A DNA stretch of 64,000 bases from Isoetes taiwanensis (Eukaryota; Streptophyta; Lycopodiopsida; Isoetales; Isoetaceae): contig JAJEKV010000084.1 of the NCBI GenBank assembly GCA_021234155.1, forward strand, positions 3,661,702 through 3,725,701, read 5' to 3'. A program made the position numbers and the translations under genes. The notes beneath the pieces were generated by a model. The model searched no databases. It had not been told where the DNA came from and worked only from the letters and a program-made list of their open reading frames with translations. Below, piece by piece: positions 50,783-64,000 of the stretch. Numbering within the stretch: position 1 is the stretch's first letter; each line of letters starts with the position of its first letter.

Positions 50783-51560
50783 ACACAAGAACCTCCGACT
50801 ACCAGAAGAAGGTGGACTCTGCATTGGGAAATGTTTGGAAGGCCAGAAAGCTCGAGCAATTCTCAGGCGAGAACAGGTCGGGCATGGAGGCAGAGGCTTG
50901 GCTCGATGAGATGAGCGAATATGGCAACGCTTATGGTATGAAGGATAAGGATAAAGGCAGGGTGGCAACAGCCAACCTGAAAGGAGGGGCACGCATATGG
51001 TGGAAGGGGTATGCAAAGGCCCATGGCTTGAGCAGGGATGCTTGCAGGTTCAAGAAGTTTGCTAAAGCCTTCAAGCGCCATTACGTCCCAAGAGAGCATA
51101 AGTCCAACATGATGCAGCAATTTTATAGGTTGCAACAGGGAAACAAGTCAGTCCAGAAATATACAGAGGAATTCATGAGGCTAAGGCTGTATGTGCCAAA
51201 GTTGGGAGAAAAGCATGCAGTGGAAAGCTATATTGAAGGGCTGAATGATGAGATTCGCAAACTGGTAAGGGCAATACCCTAAGACAGTATCAGAAGCGGA
51301 GTGCAAGGCTATAAGCTTGCAAGGAACGGGACCTCAGAGTACTGGGCAGAGGCAGCAATATTTCCAGGACAGAGGCAAAGCATCAGGGAGTTATAGCCCT
51401 AGAGCAGCAAGTCCAGGTCCAGCTAGAGCCCCATATGGTGGCAATCAGGGAAAGCAGCACGAGAAGAAGCAGGTGTCCTTCAAGGACAAGCAGGAGGGGT
51501 CAAACTACTCCAAAGCCGTACGATCCTTTTTGCAGGCTATGCCCAAAGAGAAGAGGCAGG
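50783..51560 (+). CDS. Element C Gag
   Basis: [38 protein letters not shown] and [20 protein letters not shown] as in A and B. A 2-base deletion near 51277 shifts the frame; gag then goes on in the next frame through the zinc-knuckle region. Confidence 0.85.
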
Positions 51561-53575
51561 AGTGTATAGAAAAGCAGCTTTGCTTCAGGTGCTTCCAGCC
51601 AGGCCATAGAACAGCGAACTGCCCCTACGTCATGAGTGCGGCACTAGCGGAGTTGGGAGATTGGGACATCCTGTCTGACGACGACGGCGAGGAAGCCCGC
51701 GACTACATTCAGGGTGAGTGTCATATCTTTGCCACAATAGATACAGAGCAAGCAGAGAGCCAGTATAAAGTAATTTCCACAGTAGGGAAGGCCAAGACCA
51801 AGTCCTTCATAGTCCTGATAGATTCAGGAAGTAGCCATAACTTTGCATCCCCCAGAATGGTTCAGATGTTGAAGTTGAAACCACTAAAGTCAAAGCCAAG
51901 GCCCGTTGTCTTAGCAAGTGGAGCAGTAAGACAGACGGCAGGCAAGAGAATTAACTTCGACATCGACTTGCCAGGGATTAATATCCAGATGGGGGCAGAA
52001 GTAATGGGCATTGGCAAGTACGACTTGATCATAGGAATGGAGTACCTTGGACCAGCAGGGGCCATTATTGATTGTGGAAAGCGGAAGGTGACCTTCCCAA
52101 CACCCGACGGCAAGATCATTGAGATCACAGGTAAAGAAGTTGTTCCCATCATGCAGTGTATGTCTTCTAAACGGCTATTCAAGTGCATCAAGAGCGAGCA
52201 AGTAGCATACATCTTTAAGCTTGAGATTGAAGAGCCGGAGTCCGAAGAAAGCAAGGAAGACAAGGTGCTCAGTAAGTTGCCGAAGCAAATAGCTCAGTTG
52301 ATCACGGAGTTCCACGATCTCTTTCCTGATGAGATCGAGCACCTTCCTCCTTACAGGGGAGTCAAGTGTGAGATAGCACTCGAACCAGGAACAAAGCCGA
52401 CAAGTAAGGCTCCATACAGAATGACGACGCAGGAGTTGACGGAGCTAAAGAAGCAATTGCAGGAGCTACTCGACCTAGGCTTCATTAGGCCTAGCGTCTC
52501 GCCGTTTGGAGCGCCCATTCTTTTTGTCAAGAAGAAGGATGGATCGTTGAGGATGTGCATAGATTATAGGCAATTGAACAAGCACACCATCAAGAACAAG
52601 TACGCGCTTCCCAGATCAGATGACTTGATGGATCAGCTCCAAGGAGCAAAGGTCTTCTCCAAAATCGACTTAAGGTCAGGTTATCACCAGATCAGGATAA
52701 AGGAAGAAGATATCCATAAGACCGCCTTCAGAACGCGGTATGGGCATTATGAGTTCACGGTAATGCCTTTCGGCTTATCGAATGCCCCCGCGACGTTCAT
52801 GAGGCTCATGAACGACATCTTCAGGGAGTTCTTAGACACCTTTGTGATTGTATTCTTTGATGACATTTTGGTGTATAGCAGATCCCTTGAGGAGCACGTA
52901 CAACACTTAAGGAGAGTGCTAGAGAAGTTGAAGAGGCACCAGTTGTACGCTAAGTTGTCGAAGTGCCACTTCGCAACGGAGAAGGTGGAATATCTTGGCC
53001 ATGTGATCTCTGCAGAAGGAATTTCGACGGACCCTTCCAAGATTGAAGCTGTCATTCAGTGGTTTGGCACCGAAGAATGTGCATGAGGTCAGAAGCTTTC
53101 TCGGCCTAGCAGGGTACTACAGGAAGTTCGTGAAGAACTTTGCTAAGATAGCGGCCCCGCTAACAGACTTGACGAGAGCAGGAAAGTGAAAGACTGGGTA
53201 GAGCATTGGCACAAGAAAGCCCAAGCAGGGTTTGAATTGTTGAAGGAAGCTTTAACAACCGCCCCAGTCCTAACCCTGCCGGACCCAGAGAAAGATAAGC
53301 TTGTAGCAACGGATGCGACTAAGATAGCTACAGGTGCAGTGCTTATGCAGGAAGAGCGTGTAGTAGCGTATGATTCTAGGAAGATGAACGACGCCGAAAC
53401 GCGCTACCCCACCCATGACCAGGAATTGCTTGCAGTTGTCAGGGCATTAAGAATTTAGAGGCATTACCTTTTGGGAAGGAAGTTCCAATTGGATACGGAT
53501 CACCGTAGCCTCCAAAGATGTATTCACGCAACCACACCTCAACCTTGGCGGAGAAGGTGGATGGAGTTCCTCGAG
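51560..53575 (+). CDS. Element C protease-RT-RNase H
   Basis: Zinc knuckle [16 protein letters not shown], protease [32 protein letters not shown] and [13 protein letters not shown] in one open frame to 53086. Then indels near 53063 and 53182 and a TGG-to-TAG change near 53456 break RNase H. Ends at 53575 inside the FLE of WMEFLE where element D starts. Confidence 0.88.
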
Positions 53576-55297
53576 TGTGGCGTCCCCTACTGCGCATACA
53601 CGATTGCACTCACCGTATACAAACAGAGTTCATCCCCATACCAGCTCCATACTAATACAGGGCCCTCCACATGACACCGCAACCGTGGCCGGGTTCCAAT
53701 GGGGAAGAGTGAAGGGGTCATTGTACCCCCGCCTCCCTCGGGGCCTACCTAGCTGCGGAAGCGTAAACATACATGTCAGTAGCACATACATCAACATCAT
53801 ATGACCATCACGAAGGATGGTCCTCCACATATCTGCATAGACAAAGATCAGCACATCACATAGGGAATCCTACCCAAGGCTCGGACTCAAGGGGATGGCC
53901 GACAAGCTTGGGTCTCGAGAGGTCATTGCGCATGAAATTCATGGCAATGGATTTGGCTGGCATAAGAACATGGCATTGGGTTGTCCACTCCATCCGCCCC
54001 TCCCATTGCACACTTTGCGAGTAGGTTGAAAAGTGTTGGGACCCGATCAGAGTCCGGCGGATGCATAGCCAAAAGGGCTATTCCTGGGTTGCATCTCCCC
54101 AGTTCCGATGGGGCAGGTAGGGATCACTCCCTCCAGAGATCTACATGCTGACTCAAGGTGACTAGAGGGCCACTGCCCGTATTCAACTTGAACTCAATGG
54201 AAGGTCATATTCACCACCTCACGAGTGTCGAGCCCATGCCTTGCCCACACGCAGTGGCAAGCCATTAGACCTAGTCACAATGATCCCCGGTAGCACTAAC
54301 ACACCATAGGGATCGTTCAAGAGTCAGAACACGAACCTCCTTATAAGCCAGTCTGGCCCCTTCACCCACAACCAGGTGTGGCTCTTGTGCACAGGCCGCA
54401 TCTACAGTGTGCTAGAGAGGCTACTCTAGGAGCATCTACTACCAAGCTTGAAGTCTCTACCCCCCTTCCCAATACAAGGAGTTCACAGAGATACATCATC
54501 CATATACATCACAGAAGAACTAAAGAACAAGATCTAATCTATATCATAGAGTTAGGTTCTTTAGTTAGAATCTGCTATCTAGAGTTCTAGAGGGCTGCTA
54601 TGGCCAATTTAAGAGGCTAAACCTACTGATTCGATGGCTGAAATGGGGTTTAGACTACTAAATTGCCTAAATACCTGATCCTTGAGTTCCTCCTCCTGAC
54701 CTGAACTCGACCATCCTGCTAAAATGCTCGAATCAAGGAAAACTAATGATGCAGTTCTCTCTCATTGCCAGTGGGGGCGGCTGCTTTTAATCTTGAGGCA
54801 GCCAAAACAGAGCTCTAAAACCCTAGAAACGAAAATGGGCAAGTTAGGGTTCTCCTACTTAAATAGACAAGGGGGTGGCTAGGGTTTCCAATTATCCCCT
54901 TTAGGCATGTGGGATAATTGGGAAAAGGGCCCACTTGCCTTTAAGGGCTAGGTGGCCAAATGTGCCCACATGGAAATGTGTGCACCCAAATGTGCTCACA
55001 TGGAAATGTGTGCACATTAATGAATGTGTACATTGGAAAATGTGCACATTAATTGCACCTATGGGTATGGCCCACTTGGCATCAAGTGGCCACATGGAAA
55101 TGTGTGCCCACATTAATGTGTACATTGGAAAATGTGCACATTAATACTAATGCACATTCTTAGCAAGTTGCCCCCTAGGGGCTACCCACTTGGCTACACG
55201 TCGGCGTACACGTCAGTCGGGGTGGCGGCGTCTGGCGTGGCGTGGGCGCGGTACAATATACGCCCCGGGGGCGTATCTTTGTCTTTGGAACGTCACA
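53576..55297 (-). repeat. Element D 3' LTR
   Basis: TGTGGCGTCCCC ... GGAACGTCACA, 1,722 bp, longer than the others because the phrase ACATGGAAATGTGTGC and neighbouring sequence are duplicated about three times at 54960-55150. Confidence 0.85.
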
Positions 55298-56484
55298 TTC
55301 TCCCCACCTTGAAATGATGCTGTCCGCAGCATCGTGGGTCTCCCCACCTTGGAATCTTCCTAACCTGCAATCAACCTGATGCATACGATATACTACTATA
55401 ATACTTACACATTTATTACGATTACCTTAAGGTAATATTTTTAAATCATTATTACGCCATTACATTATCAAATAAGTTGTCAATTCGTAACTTCTACTAA
55501 AACAAGGTACTTATTAGTTTCTATTATCACAACATTTAGTTTATCACAATTTAACACTTTCATATACAATTATTATTTAAGGTACTCTTCATTCCTTGCA
55601 ACACATTCCAACAAAATTTGTGTTGCGGTCTTAACCCTTAAAATCCTCTGCATTAATTTTACAATATCTATAATTACATACTTACTATCTTAATTATTAG
55701 AATTACTCTAAGGTAATGTTTAAGACATTACTATTTCAGTTATCCTATTAACTTATCACATCATAACTTAATCCACGCAAGGTAATTATTAACCTTACTT
55801 AATACAACATTTAAGTTTATCAAAGTTTATCAATTTCATACAAAATTTACAGTTCTAAGGTACCCTTCATCCCTTGCAACACATTATAACAAAATTTGTG
55901 TTGCAAGCCTTAATAGTTCGACCTCCTTGCCCTCCGGAGCTCTATTGGCCCTGCAGGTTAACACTACCTATTATTAATTATTACAAAAATTTTGGTTATA
56001 TGGTGACCACCCCACCTATCTACATGGATGCATGGCTAATCTCCCGTAGGAAGAGGGTGGATCTTCCATTATGGCGTGGAGACAGGCCCTATATGCCTAT
56101 ATGCGCTCATGCCTACACCTCTAGTTGCCCAGCGTGGAGGATATCCTTCCCCGTGGGGCGTGAAGGATAGATTCCTCCTATCAAAGCATATATGGGGCTA
56201 AAGGTGCCTTTCCTATCAATGCATTCCTTAATGACCTCCTTTCTCTCGAGGTCGTCTACTTCCGTGGGACAGAAGTAGACTTTCTAATCTACCTTCCACT
56301 CGTCCAGGCGGAAACGCGGTCATGCCTACATTGACATTACACCACGCCCTAGAGATCACCGTAGTGGTCTCATCATCGGTAACAACGCATGCAATCCATA
56401 CCAAGCATAGGTTGCATGCGTAGATTAATCTTAACTACACATGAAACTAATCTAAACACAAATCGACATGGCTGAGCCAATTTT
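55298..56484 (-). other. Element D 3' region with internal duplication
   Basis: Matches the A and B 3' regions (GATGCTGTCCGCAGCATC, ATATGGTGACCACCCCACC, GTCTACTTCCGTGGGACAG). A block of about 280 bp around CATTCCTTGCAACACATT is duplicated (near 55585 and 55870), so D is longer than A here. Confidence 0.7.
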
Positions 56485-58000
56485 TTTTTCTGGCTCCTTT
56501 AATGCATGTGATTAACATAATTACCCTAAGGTAATATTTATGAATTAACATTATCATAGTATTGGATACATTACTTCCGATAGTACAATTAAATTTACTC
56601 TAAGCTTTGCAATATTTAACGACTTTTAGATCGCGATTATTTAAACAATAACCCTGATTTAGACCTATTGTATTATAGACAGGGTTTTAATTATCATACA
56701 CAAGAATTAGATGTGCTTCTTATTCTCTTCCTTGGGTCCTGCATTACCCTTGGAAGTATATCCCTAAGATGCACTTAAGTATATCCGAATTCTATTTTCT
56801 ATTTATATTTATAAGGACCTATAGCTATCCTTGGAAGGAATTGCATCCTTGCGAAGGATTAATTAACATGCTACTTCACATTATCGTTGTTATTTAACTT
56901 ATTTCCCTATGATACATATACGTACAACAATTTCTATGCAGTTATTAGGGTCTATATTTAACTTATCAATAAGACACATTAAGGCTTATAATACATGCGC
57001 ATACCTTACCTAAGGCTAAAACGCATCCACTCATTGAGCCGGCGTCGAGTAGTTTGGAGGTGACTTGGTCGTTCATTGCTCCCATAGTTTTGCTCCACTT
57101 CGTTGGTGTAGTTCGCTACTACGTCAGTCTCGCACGTTGAAGGCCTCCTGAGCTATCTATCTATCTATCTTACGCTCTATTCGCTTCGGCCATTGCCGGA
57201 AAGAACTCTATTCTACGGGTCGATCAATTCGGTGCAAGTACGTTCAATCATAAGATTGAGCCCTCCCACTTTCTTCGAAAAGAAAATGGTCCTGCACCCC
57301 TTCAATGACATTGCACACAACGTCATATCTATTCTCTCCCCTTAAGAGGTTATATGCTTCTTACTTAGCACATTAATTTACTAGCCTTAGCTAACATATA
57401 TAACCATCTAAGATGGATGCACATATTATGTTATCATTTATTTCAATATAGTTACGGGTTACCTACTTAGTTAGAACGATTCTAAACCAGAAGGTTTTGT
57501 CATGACGACAATTCCTTTTGTCTCAAAAGACTATTTGATTACTATAATTCTTATTTTAGATGTACCTTGCATGTACTATTCTTTTATTATTCTAGAGATT
57601 CCCCCTTTCTTAGTTATTTAAACTCTTGGAATATTCCTACCAATCGAATTGATGTCATCGTAACAAGTTGGCCGGACTTGTTAGATTACTTCTTTTCTTT
57701 CGGTTGGATTATTCTTTTGGAGATACTAGATTTATACATGGTCAACAATTATCCTAGTAGTGATTCCTTCTTAGCGAGGAGATCAATCTCACCAAGTGGT
57801 TTCAATACGTTGGATGTCTGTTAACAATCGTGTATAATTTTAGTTACTCCTATGCGTCTCTTTCCCAATTGGGCAATCCTTTCAACGAGAATATCCGGAA
57901 TTGCCTTCTAATCCCAATATGGATGTTACCATCCATATATTTAACCTACTAGGCCCCGTGGCCTTAGATCCTTGAGCTTGCTAGAAGCTCATCCACTCGT
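56485..58000. other. AT-rich non-coding sequence
   Basis: No gene recognised. Contains a short (CTAT)n microsatellite at 57152-57170. A plus frame at 57567-57824 is hydrophobic but has no support. Confidence 0.45.
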
Positions 58001-61000
58001 TGCCTGCTTGAAGGAGCAAGGTAACGCGTTCTTCCAGTCGCCGATACTTGGTCTCCTTGGCGGTGGATCCTCTTTGATGTAGAGGTTGACTTTGTTCGCT
58101 AGAAGCCTCTCATTGCTGGTGGCTTGATGGTGTAGTTGATCACTTGAAATCTTCCATGCCGCTTTTCAAAGCCTGAAGGTGGCGTCCTTGAAAAAGATCT
58201 TTCATCTTGAACTCTTTATCTTGGTAGCTAAAGGACGACTCTGTATCCGATATTGTTTCTTCGACTCCATCGATGTCTCATACGTCGAGTCCTCTTGTCG
58301 TTATCGTGTTGCCCGAAGGGTGTTGACGATGTTGATTGCTTCACCCCTGAAACTTGCATGACATCTCTTCCTTTGATCTGTTACGCTATGGGAGGGAAGA
58401 AATAACAAGGAAACTATACATGCAAAACATATAGCTTACATAATTACAATTACTACTAGAGCTATTAGGTCTCCCTTGTGCCTCCCTTCGAGTTGCACAC
58501 CTACTCCTTGGCAATGTCATCGGTGTTCCTCCCGGTGCAATGGTGTTCATGATCTATATCCTCCTATTTGTACGTCGGCTCGTACTCCGGGGTAACTTGT
58601 TTATATACTTGGGCCCTCCGATGTTTGTCGACTCTGGCACAACACGCTTTGCATCACATTCTAACGAAAGGTGTGCTGGTCGTTGATGCCGACATTTCGA
58701 TCGCTTCACGGTCTGTTCTCGGGCAGTAATTGTTCTCCCCTTCATGATACTTGAAGCTATTTGGAGGCGTCTCTTGAGGCTGTGCGCGATTCCTTTGGCA
58801 ATACTCCTCTGGAGTTGTTCTCTTCTACGGTTGTTCTTTGAATCGTTCATCCTTGGGTTCACCAAGTTGCATGCAAGGCCGCGTGCAAGTCATCGGCTCG
58901 CCTCACCTAGTTGCTTCTCCCTCGAGCTTCCAAACTTCTTGTTTGATCCCCTCGATCACATTGCTTGGACGTTGTCATGTTCCGCAGTGCTATGCCGTCT
59001 TCTTGTCTTGAGGTACCTTCCGGTGGCTTTGATTGTGCTCGTCAGTCTTGATCCTCCTGTTGCCTCTAGGGAGCTCATGGAAGAAGTCGGTTGCTAGCAC
59101 TTCTCCAGCTTTCAGTTCCTGACCTTTGCCCCTCTATGCATGTCGGCCTCTCTGGCAAGTAAAGCATCATGGCTCTCCTCCCTGCTGGCTATGTTGTCGA
59201 GATGATGGATCCTTATATCTGCGCAGCTTGACTCTTGAGTTGAAGAAGTACTTGCCTTAGATATACTCTTGTTGTTGAATAGCCTGGCTATTATCTTGAA
59301 CTCTCTTTTTGCCGAAGGTGCTTCAGTTGCTATCCTTGTCGTTAAGGTGTCGAATGCTTCTACCTTGGGCATTTGATGTCCCACATGTCGAAGATATGAT
59401 CGACTTCTTCTCTTCTAATTACTGGTAGGAGTACCTGACGAAGCCATCACCTAGTTGTTGGAGGCATATCTCCTCGTCGCGGTGCCTTTAAGTAAGTGCA
59501 TCTCCATCTAATACCGTGTCATAGCGCATCACCCTATATTACCACAAGGTGGAATTATGGTCGTCGAGATGTTGCCTTCTTAGTTGGCTCGTTGATGTCG
59601 GGTCGTTCCTCCTTCTATTGTTGAGGCCACTCGTGTCATAAGTTCGTCAAGTGTTGCTGCTGTCACAAGATGTAGTGTTGCGTCCTGACGATGTCACAGT
59701 GTGCAAATGATGATTTTGACATGACCGATGTTGTCTCTTATTCTAACATTGGGTGGCGAAAGCGGTCTTACGCTTGAGGGCATTTCCGTGTTTGGAGTCG
59801 AAGGTTTGCTTGGGCTCACGGTGGTTTCTCCCTCGTACTTGCTCTTCCATTTTGATCTTGGGCTATGGTTGTGCTTCCTTGTTTCCTCCTTTGGTAGTCG
59901 AAGTGAAGGAGCTTCCTGATCTAAGCGCTAAATCTGTAAAACATGACTCTAAACCCATGTTTCTCCACTATATATGTGGACATCCTAGATATACAATAGA
60001 CATATACGCATTTACATTGGGATTTTAATTCATCCACTTTTGCAAAACAACTACGAAGATCTACCTAATTATTTATACTCCTCTAGGTTTTCCCCTCCTT
60101 GATCGCGTTTGATACTTCGCTTTTCTTTGCATCTTCTTCGCTTACGGGTTGACTCGGGATTCCTTGAGATCTTTGCTACTATTGTTGAGCTTAGTTAATG
60201 CGATCCGAGCTGATCACCTCAAGTTCGCGAAGAGTGTTAGTTGATGTGATCCCTTGAAAAATTGCTCCTCCTTATTGTGTAAGTTAAATCGCGAGGAATG
60301 CGGTGGCCCTCCACGCCCCTACATGCGGTGTGTCGTTGCAAGATTGCTGATTTATGTGCCATTGATCGAGCTTGAGTAGGGTCACCGGCTGTTGCGGTCG
60401 GGCATTCTTGAATATCTTCGGCTCACGAGATCGTGGGTCGATGGCGGTGTTGTCATTCCTCCGCATGTTGAATTTCTCGAGTCGCGACTCTTTGCTTGGG
60501 CTTTGCTTTATTCCGAGGTGGCTCTCCTGTGCCTGGAAGTGTGGTCATCTCCCTTGCCCCTACCATGGCTCCTTCTGGTCGCCTTTGCGTGATTTGTACC
60601 TGCTGGCTAGGTCGTCTCCTCCGTCCTTTGGGTCCTCACCATTCGAGTCTCGCACTCCTTGGCTGACGTAGTAAAGCCGTCCTTCCTTTGGTTTCTAGGT
60701 GTTCCTGGGTCCGGAATTCCTGTGAGCAGAATATTCTCCTCCTTGATCTTGCCCCTAGTGCTGATATAGGCCTTCAAGTTGGAGATGTTCCTTCCCTGAT
60801 ATGCGTCTCCTCCCCCTCATGGTCTCCTACTTTTTGGAACGGATGAAAGTTCTTCTGCTGGTGCAAGGGAGCTAGAAGCTCGTCCTGATTAGCCTTAGGT
60901 GCTTTGTGGTTGCCTAGCTTGGTTACTCCTTTTGTTGACGTTGCGCTTGAGCTGCTGGGCTGCAAGGTCGTGGTGATCTTCCCTCCGGTTTCTATACGCT

Positions 61001-61100
61001 CCTGTGTCGCCATGAGTTGTCTCCTCGACGGAAGATTATGCCCTCTGGCCCTAGCTCGTGATGCTAACGCGACATCGATGCCTAACATCTTCCTGTAGGG
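58001..61100 (-). other. Degenerate coding-like region, possible retroelement gag relic
   Basis: The minus strand shows several hydrophilic fragments (58865-58554, 59384-59112, 60466-60284, 61088-60774) rich in Arg, Lys, Ser and Thr and separated by stops and frame changes. The plus strand is rich in CTT/TTG triplets, their mirror. The composition suggests one decayed protein-coding element on minus. No zinc knuckle, protease or RT motif is visible, so the family is unknown. Confidence 0.35.
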
Positions 61101-63560
61101 TCTAAGTTAGATATTGGGGTACAAAAAAGCGCGACAAGTGGAAGCGGAGAAAGCACGCAAAGCACGAACATAACGTATCTCTGATTCCGCATGCCTCTCC
61201 GAAACCGTCCTTCTCCTACCAATTTTGTAATTTGTTCATGCTTATTTGAAGGTACCAAATGTCATATTGGGAAATTTTGCTCATTGCGCTTCTCGGATTT
61301 GTATTTGTGTTTTCCGCGGCGTTCGATCGCCCGTTAATCTCGAATTCGTAGTTCTTTTTACTGCGGATGACTAATAACTCTTGTATTGGGTTTCCAAATA
61401 TCGTTGCAGAAAGTTATTAAAGAGCCCCATGTTACTTGGTTATTTGTCAAGTAAACTTTGTATTGAGATTCATCGTCAAATAGCTGTTTCATTCTTTTTG
61501 CACATCGAAAGAGCTCCATATTTCTTGTTATTTGTCAAGTAACCTTGTGTTGAGCTTCATCGTCAAAAGGCCATTGCTTTCTTTTTGCACATCGACAAAA
61601 TCTATAAATAATTTGATCGAACTTCGGATCGAATCCTCCTAAATTGCAACATTATTTTTTTCGTTGGTTTGTAATTGCTCTATTTTCATCTATAGTTCTA
61701 TAATTTGAAGCAGTCAACTTGCAGATGCAGAAGATTGCAGTCCTACGGCATGGGTCATTTGCATGATTTGCACCTTGTAGTACAATTCAGAGAATCCTGA
61801 TGATTTGCATGATCTAATGCCTTTGAGACGTGAGTCAAGGATTGTAAAGCAAGATCAATATAAGCGAACAAATCCACGACCTCTGAGTCAAACAAATATT
61901 GGTAAAGAATGGTAGTTGATCTGACATTGCCAAGTTGAGATTAGATGTTTATATTCTTATCTCCAAACAGCTAATTTATTAAGTATACCCAGCATCTTAG
62001 TGTGGTGTGATACAATGTTTCACATATGGAAACATATGTATTTCCACAAAAATGTATGCTGTAGGTTTCATGCCATATCCCTTGTTGAAACTCTTGCTAA
62101 TTTGCATATCATATGTGCATAGCCAAGCACAGTTTGTAAATTCCCGAGTGTTGTGTTTCACCAAGCTTGGAAAAGAAATCATCGTTTCCATTTAACCAAA
62201 GCTCCAAGAATAGTCTCAAGCTGGCTGTTTGCAGATCCATAAGTTGCCATCTTATACACCCAGAAAAGGAAAAACAAATTAAAGAGATTATACATCTTTT
62301 TCCAAACTCTACTTACCTTCATCTTTATACTTCTGATATGTTTCAGATGTTGTCAAAACCATTGAATATAAAGTTACAACATTGGAATATTTTGGAAAAG
62401 CAATGATAGATGGAAGAAATACTGGAAAGAAAATGCCATTGTGAAGCAACTTTACAATTAGGAGGATTTTGCCCCTATAATTGCTCAAAGAAACATTCTT
62501 TCTAGCTGCATCCTATAAAATGAACAGCAGTTTAAAGAACTAGAACCAGCATGTTCAGGCAATTGAATTGAGCGCAATCCAACCATGTTTTCAAGGTTTT
62601 TCCTGCTTGTGAAGCCCGCAGACATATATGGGAATCAGCTATAGAAACCAAGCATTTCTAAGTACATATGGCTGCCAAACATGAAATTTACTTCATCGTC
62701 AATGAGTGCTGATGATAAAAAGCATACATCTATAAGAACATGTGCAAGATGGGAATGCCTAACTTGCAATTCAGAGAATTACAAAGCTCATTGATAAATG
62801 AAAGGCGACCATCACGGACAATCGTAAGTTTCCAAGGTTAGCAACTTAGCTTACGTACCGATTACAATTAAGTTGAAATAGGCAACATTGATGTAGCTTC
62901 AGCAGTTCACATCATAGGTACGAAATGCCCAACTTGCATAATTTCTTTGGAAGCTTGATGGAAGAGATCTACTCTGGACAACTACAAGGATATGGCCAAT
63001 CCTAGTTTATGTGTAGATGAAAAAGGTTTTACGTTGATCCCCAAGAGAAGGCATCTGATTGCACTCCATATAAATAGGTTTTCGTAATTATAATCCTATC
63101 ATCACCTCCTTTAATTTGCCTTGAGAAATTCCAAGTTTCCCACATGCAAAGCATTGATGCTGATTGTATTCTGAGTTCAAAGCGGTAGAATTACGCCATC
63201 TCCGTAATAAAAGTAAAATTATGTCAAAATTGCCAGATAGTGAAGACGATAAAATAATTGGCTTTTCTTCTTGTTCCATAAGGATGAACAGTCAATAAGA
63301 CGCCTCCTACCAAGAGGCAATGAGCTTAACTGATAGAACTGAAATTTTAGCTTGCAACAAGGTCACAGATCTGTATAATTCCTCGGACACTCTGCGGAAT
63401 GTTTGAATATGTACTAAAGCTTTGGAAAGTGGGCTGATCCAATAGCTGAAGAATGGGAAGAGAAGAAACGAACTAATTAGCTCCTGCATCTAATAAAGCT
63501 TCCTAGGGCTAATGATCTTGTAGGACCTTTAGAGGAGTTACCGAAAACATTATCTGCAGG
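61101..63560. other. AT-rich non-coding sequence with a short tandem duplication
   Basis: No gene recognised. At 61421-61508 and 61510-61596 an about 87-bp block is repeated head to tail with roughly 15 differences (shared phrases TTATTTGTCAAGTAA and TTCATCGTCAAA). Confidence 0.5.
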
Positions 63561-63564
63561 GCTA

Positions 63565-63894
63565 CTAAAACGTACTAACCTCAACCTCTCGAGTGGCGTA
63601 AACCAAGTGAACTGCGACCGAGATGTAGATTTTGATGCAGCAAGTTTTGTTGCATGATGAAATGCACGCATACATGGGCCATCGCAACGCCAACCAAAAC
63701 ATCAAGTCACGCAGTGTTCCACCAAGTAATTGCAAGTTCATCATGCGAAAAGGCGTACCACAAAATATCTCCCCGTCATCACAAATTGCGCCAAATTGAA
63801 TCTTGCTTTCGTCTTCCTCCTCATCCACTACTTCATCTTCACCTTGTCTTCCAAACATTCCATTCACGATTATTTGGTGCACGCAATTCCTCAT
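63565..63894 (-). CDS. Short acidic ORF, possible first exon of a gene
   Basis: 109-residue frame with ATG at 63894 and a strongly acidic stretch (GEDEVVDEEEDESK) followed by a neutral part. No family recognised. The second half loses coding character, so the real exon might end near 63750. One of the few host-gene candidates; weak. Confidence 0.2.
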   Translation of the reverse strand: MRNCVHQIIVNGMFGRQGEDEVVDEEEDESKIQFGAICDDGEIFCGTPFRMMNLQLLGGTLRDLMFWLALRWPMYACISSCNKTCCIKIYISVAVHLVYATREVEVSTF

Positions 63895-64000
63895 CCTCTT
63901 CTACTTGCAACCTTGCATCTTTTTTTCCACCTAGCCAATGGAGGTGCTTCCCGTTTCTCTAGCGGGGCTTTACATGTAATCCAAAAAAGGAACCGGTTTT

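Larger units (their letters stand above)
49745..53575 (+). mobile_element. Ty3/gypsy element C, truncated at both ends
   Basis: Plus strand. Starts in mid-gag ([20 protein letters not shown]), is interrupted by the 417-bp repeat pair (49935-50782), continues gag-PR-RT-RNase H and is cut at 53575 by element D's LTR. Several frameshifts. Closer to A than to B in sequence. Confidence 0.88.
53576..56484 (-). mobile_element. Ty3/gypsy element D, 3' LTR and 3' region only
   Basis: Minus strand. LTR 53576-55297, then the 3' non-coding region with the family hairpins. It stops near 56484, a few bases beyond the integrase stop codon, with a run of T. All coding sequence and the other LTR are missing. 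Confidence 0.85.

Noticed and set aside
62167-62406. Plus frame near 62.2 kb as a gene
   Set aside because: AT-rich, no start context or domain, not different from chance frames nearby.

Overview
This is a nuclear window from a land plant or close streptophyte relative, probably a non-seed plant (inferred, not proven). The evidence is the spliced genes, Ty1/copia and Ty3/gypsy elements primed by initiator tRNA-Met (TGGTATCAGAGC primer sites), a chromodomain-type integrase, plant-style TATAAATA boxes and AACAATGG-like start contexts. There are no convincing single-copy host genes apart from a few anonymous fragments at the two edges. Almost everything is nested mobile DNA.

Layout. 1-2.8 kb: polypyrimidine tract and coiled-coil gene fragments. 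2.8-16.1 kb: a minus-strand copia element, broken by a 0.55-kb MITE and by an 8.0-kb DNA transposon (6487-14466) with TIRs and a 4-bp target duplication. The DNA transposon carries a DDE-type transposase relative on minus. On plus it carries a spliced companion gene that looks like a ParB/N4-N6-methyltransferase fusion. Eleven copies of a 16-bp palindrome lie in its introns and flanks, and a hAT-type MITE sits in its first intron. 16.1-26.9 kb: a minisatellite, a copia relic, the 1.6-kb LTR of an old gypsy relative, and a LINE next to an element that shares its 3' tail. 26.9-56.5 kb: four copies (called A, B, C, D here) of one large Ty3/gypsy family. B (33610-46575, 12,966 bp, target duplication CTGCC) is almost complete and sits inside the gag of A. 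C abuts A head-to-head and is invaded by a 417-bp repeated sequence and by D. 56.5-64 kb: AT-rich sequence and degenerate coding-like relics.

Main discovery. The gypsy family carries two extra genes upstream of gag-pol. ORF1 of copy B (35774-37081) is a giant histone H3. It starts with the exact H3 tail ARTKQTARK, has about 336 residues of charged linker, and ends with a complete, gap-free H3 histone fold (about 57% identical to canonical H3 by hand alignment). Copy A keeps the end of the same fold with 26 synonymous against 5 amino-acid-changing codon differences, so the protein has been under selection as part of the retrotransposon. ORF2 is a conserved protein of unknown function with an acidic stretch. 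ORF1 and ORF2 each have their own TATAAATA box behind a pair of 67-nt hairpins, and the hairpin stems co-vary between copies A and B. Gag-pol appears to start behind a splice acceptor. The integrase ends in a chromodomain, the module that reads methylated H3 tails, so the element may encode both a chromatin mark carrier and its reader (inference).

Second system. The 8-kb DNA transposon pairs a ParB-like/methyltransferase-like protein, whose catalytic motif is lost, with parS-like palindromes spread through its introns. This suggests an element-specific DNA-binding or anti-silencing protein and its sites (inference).
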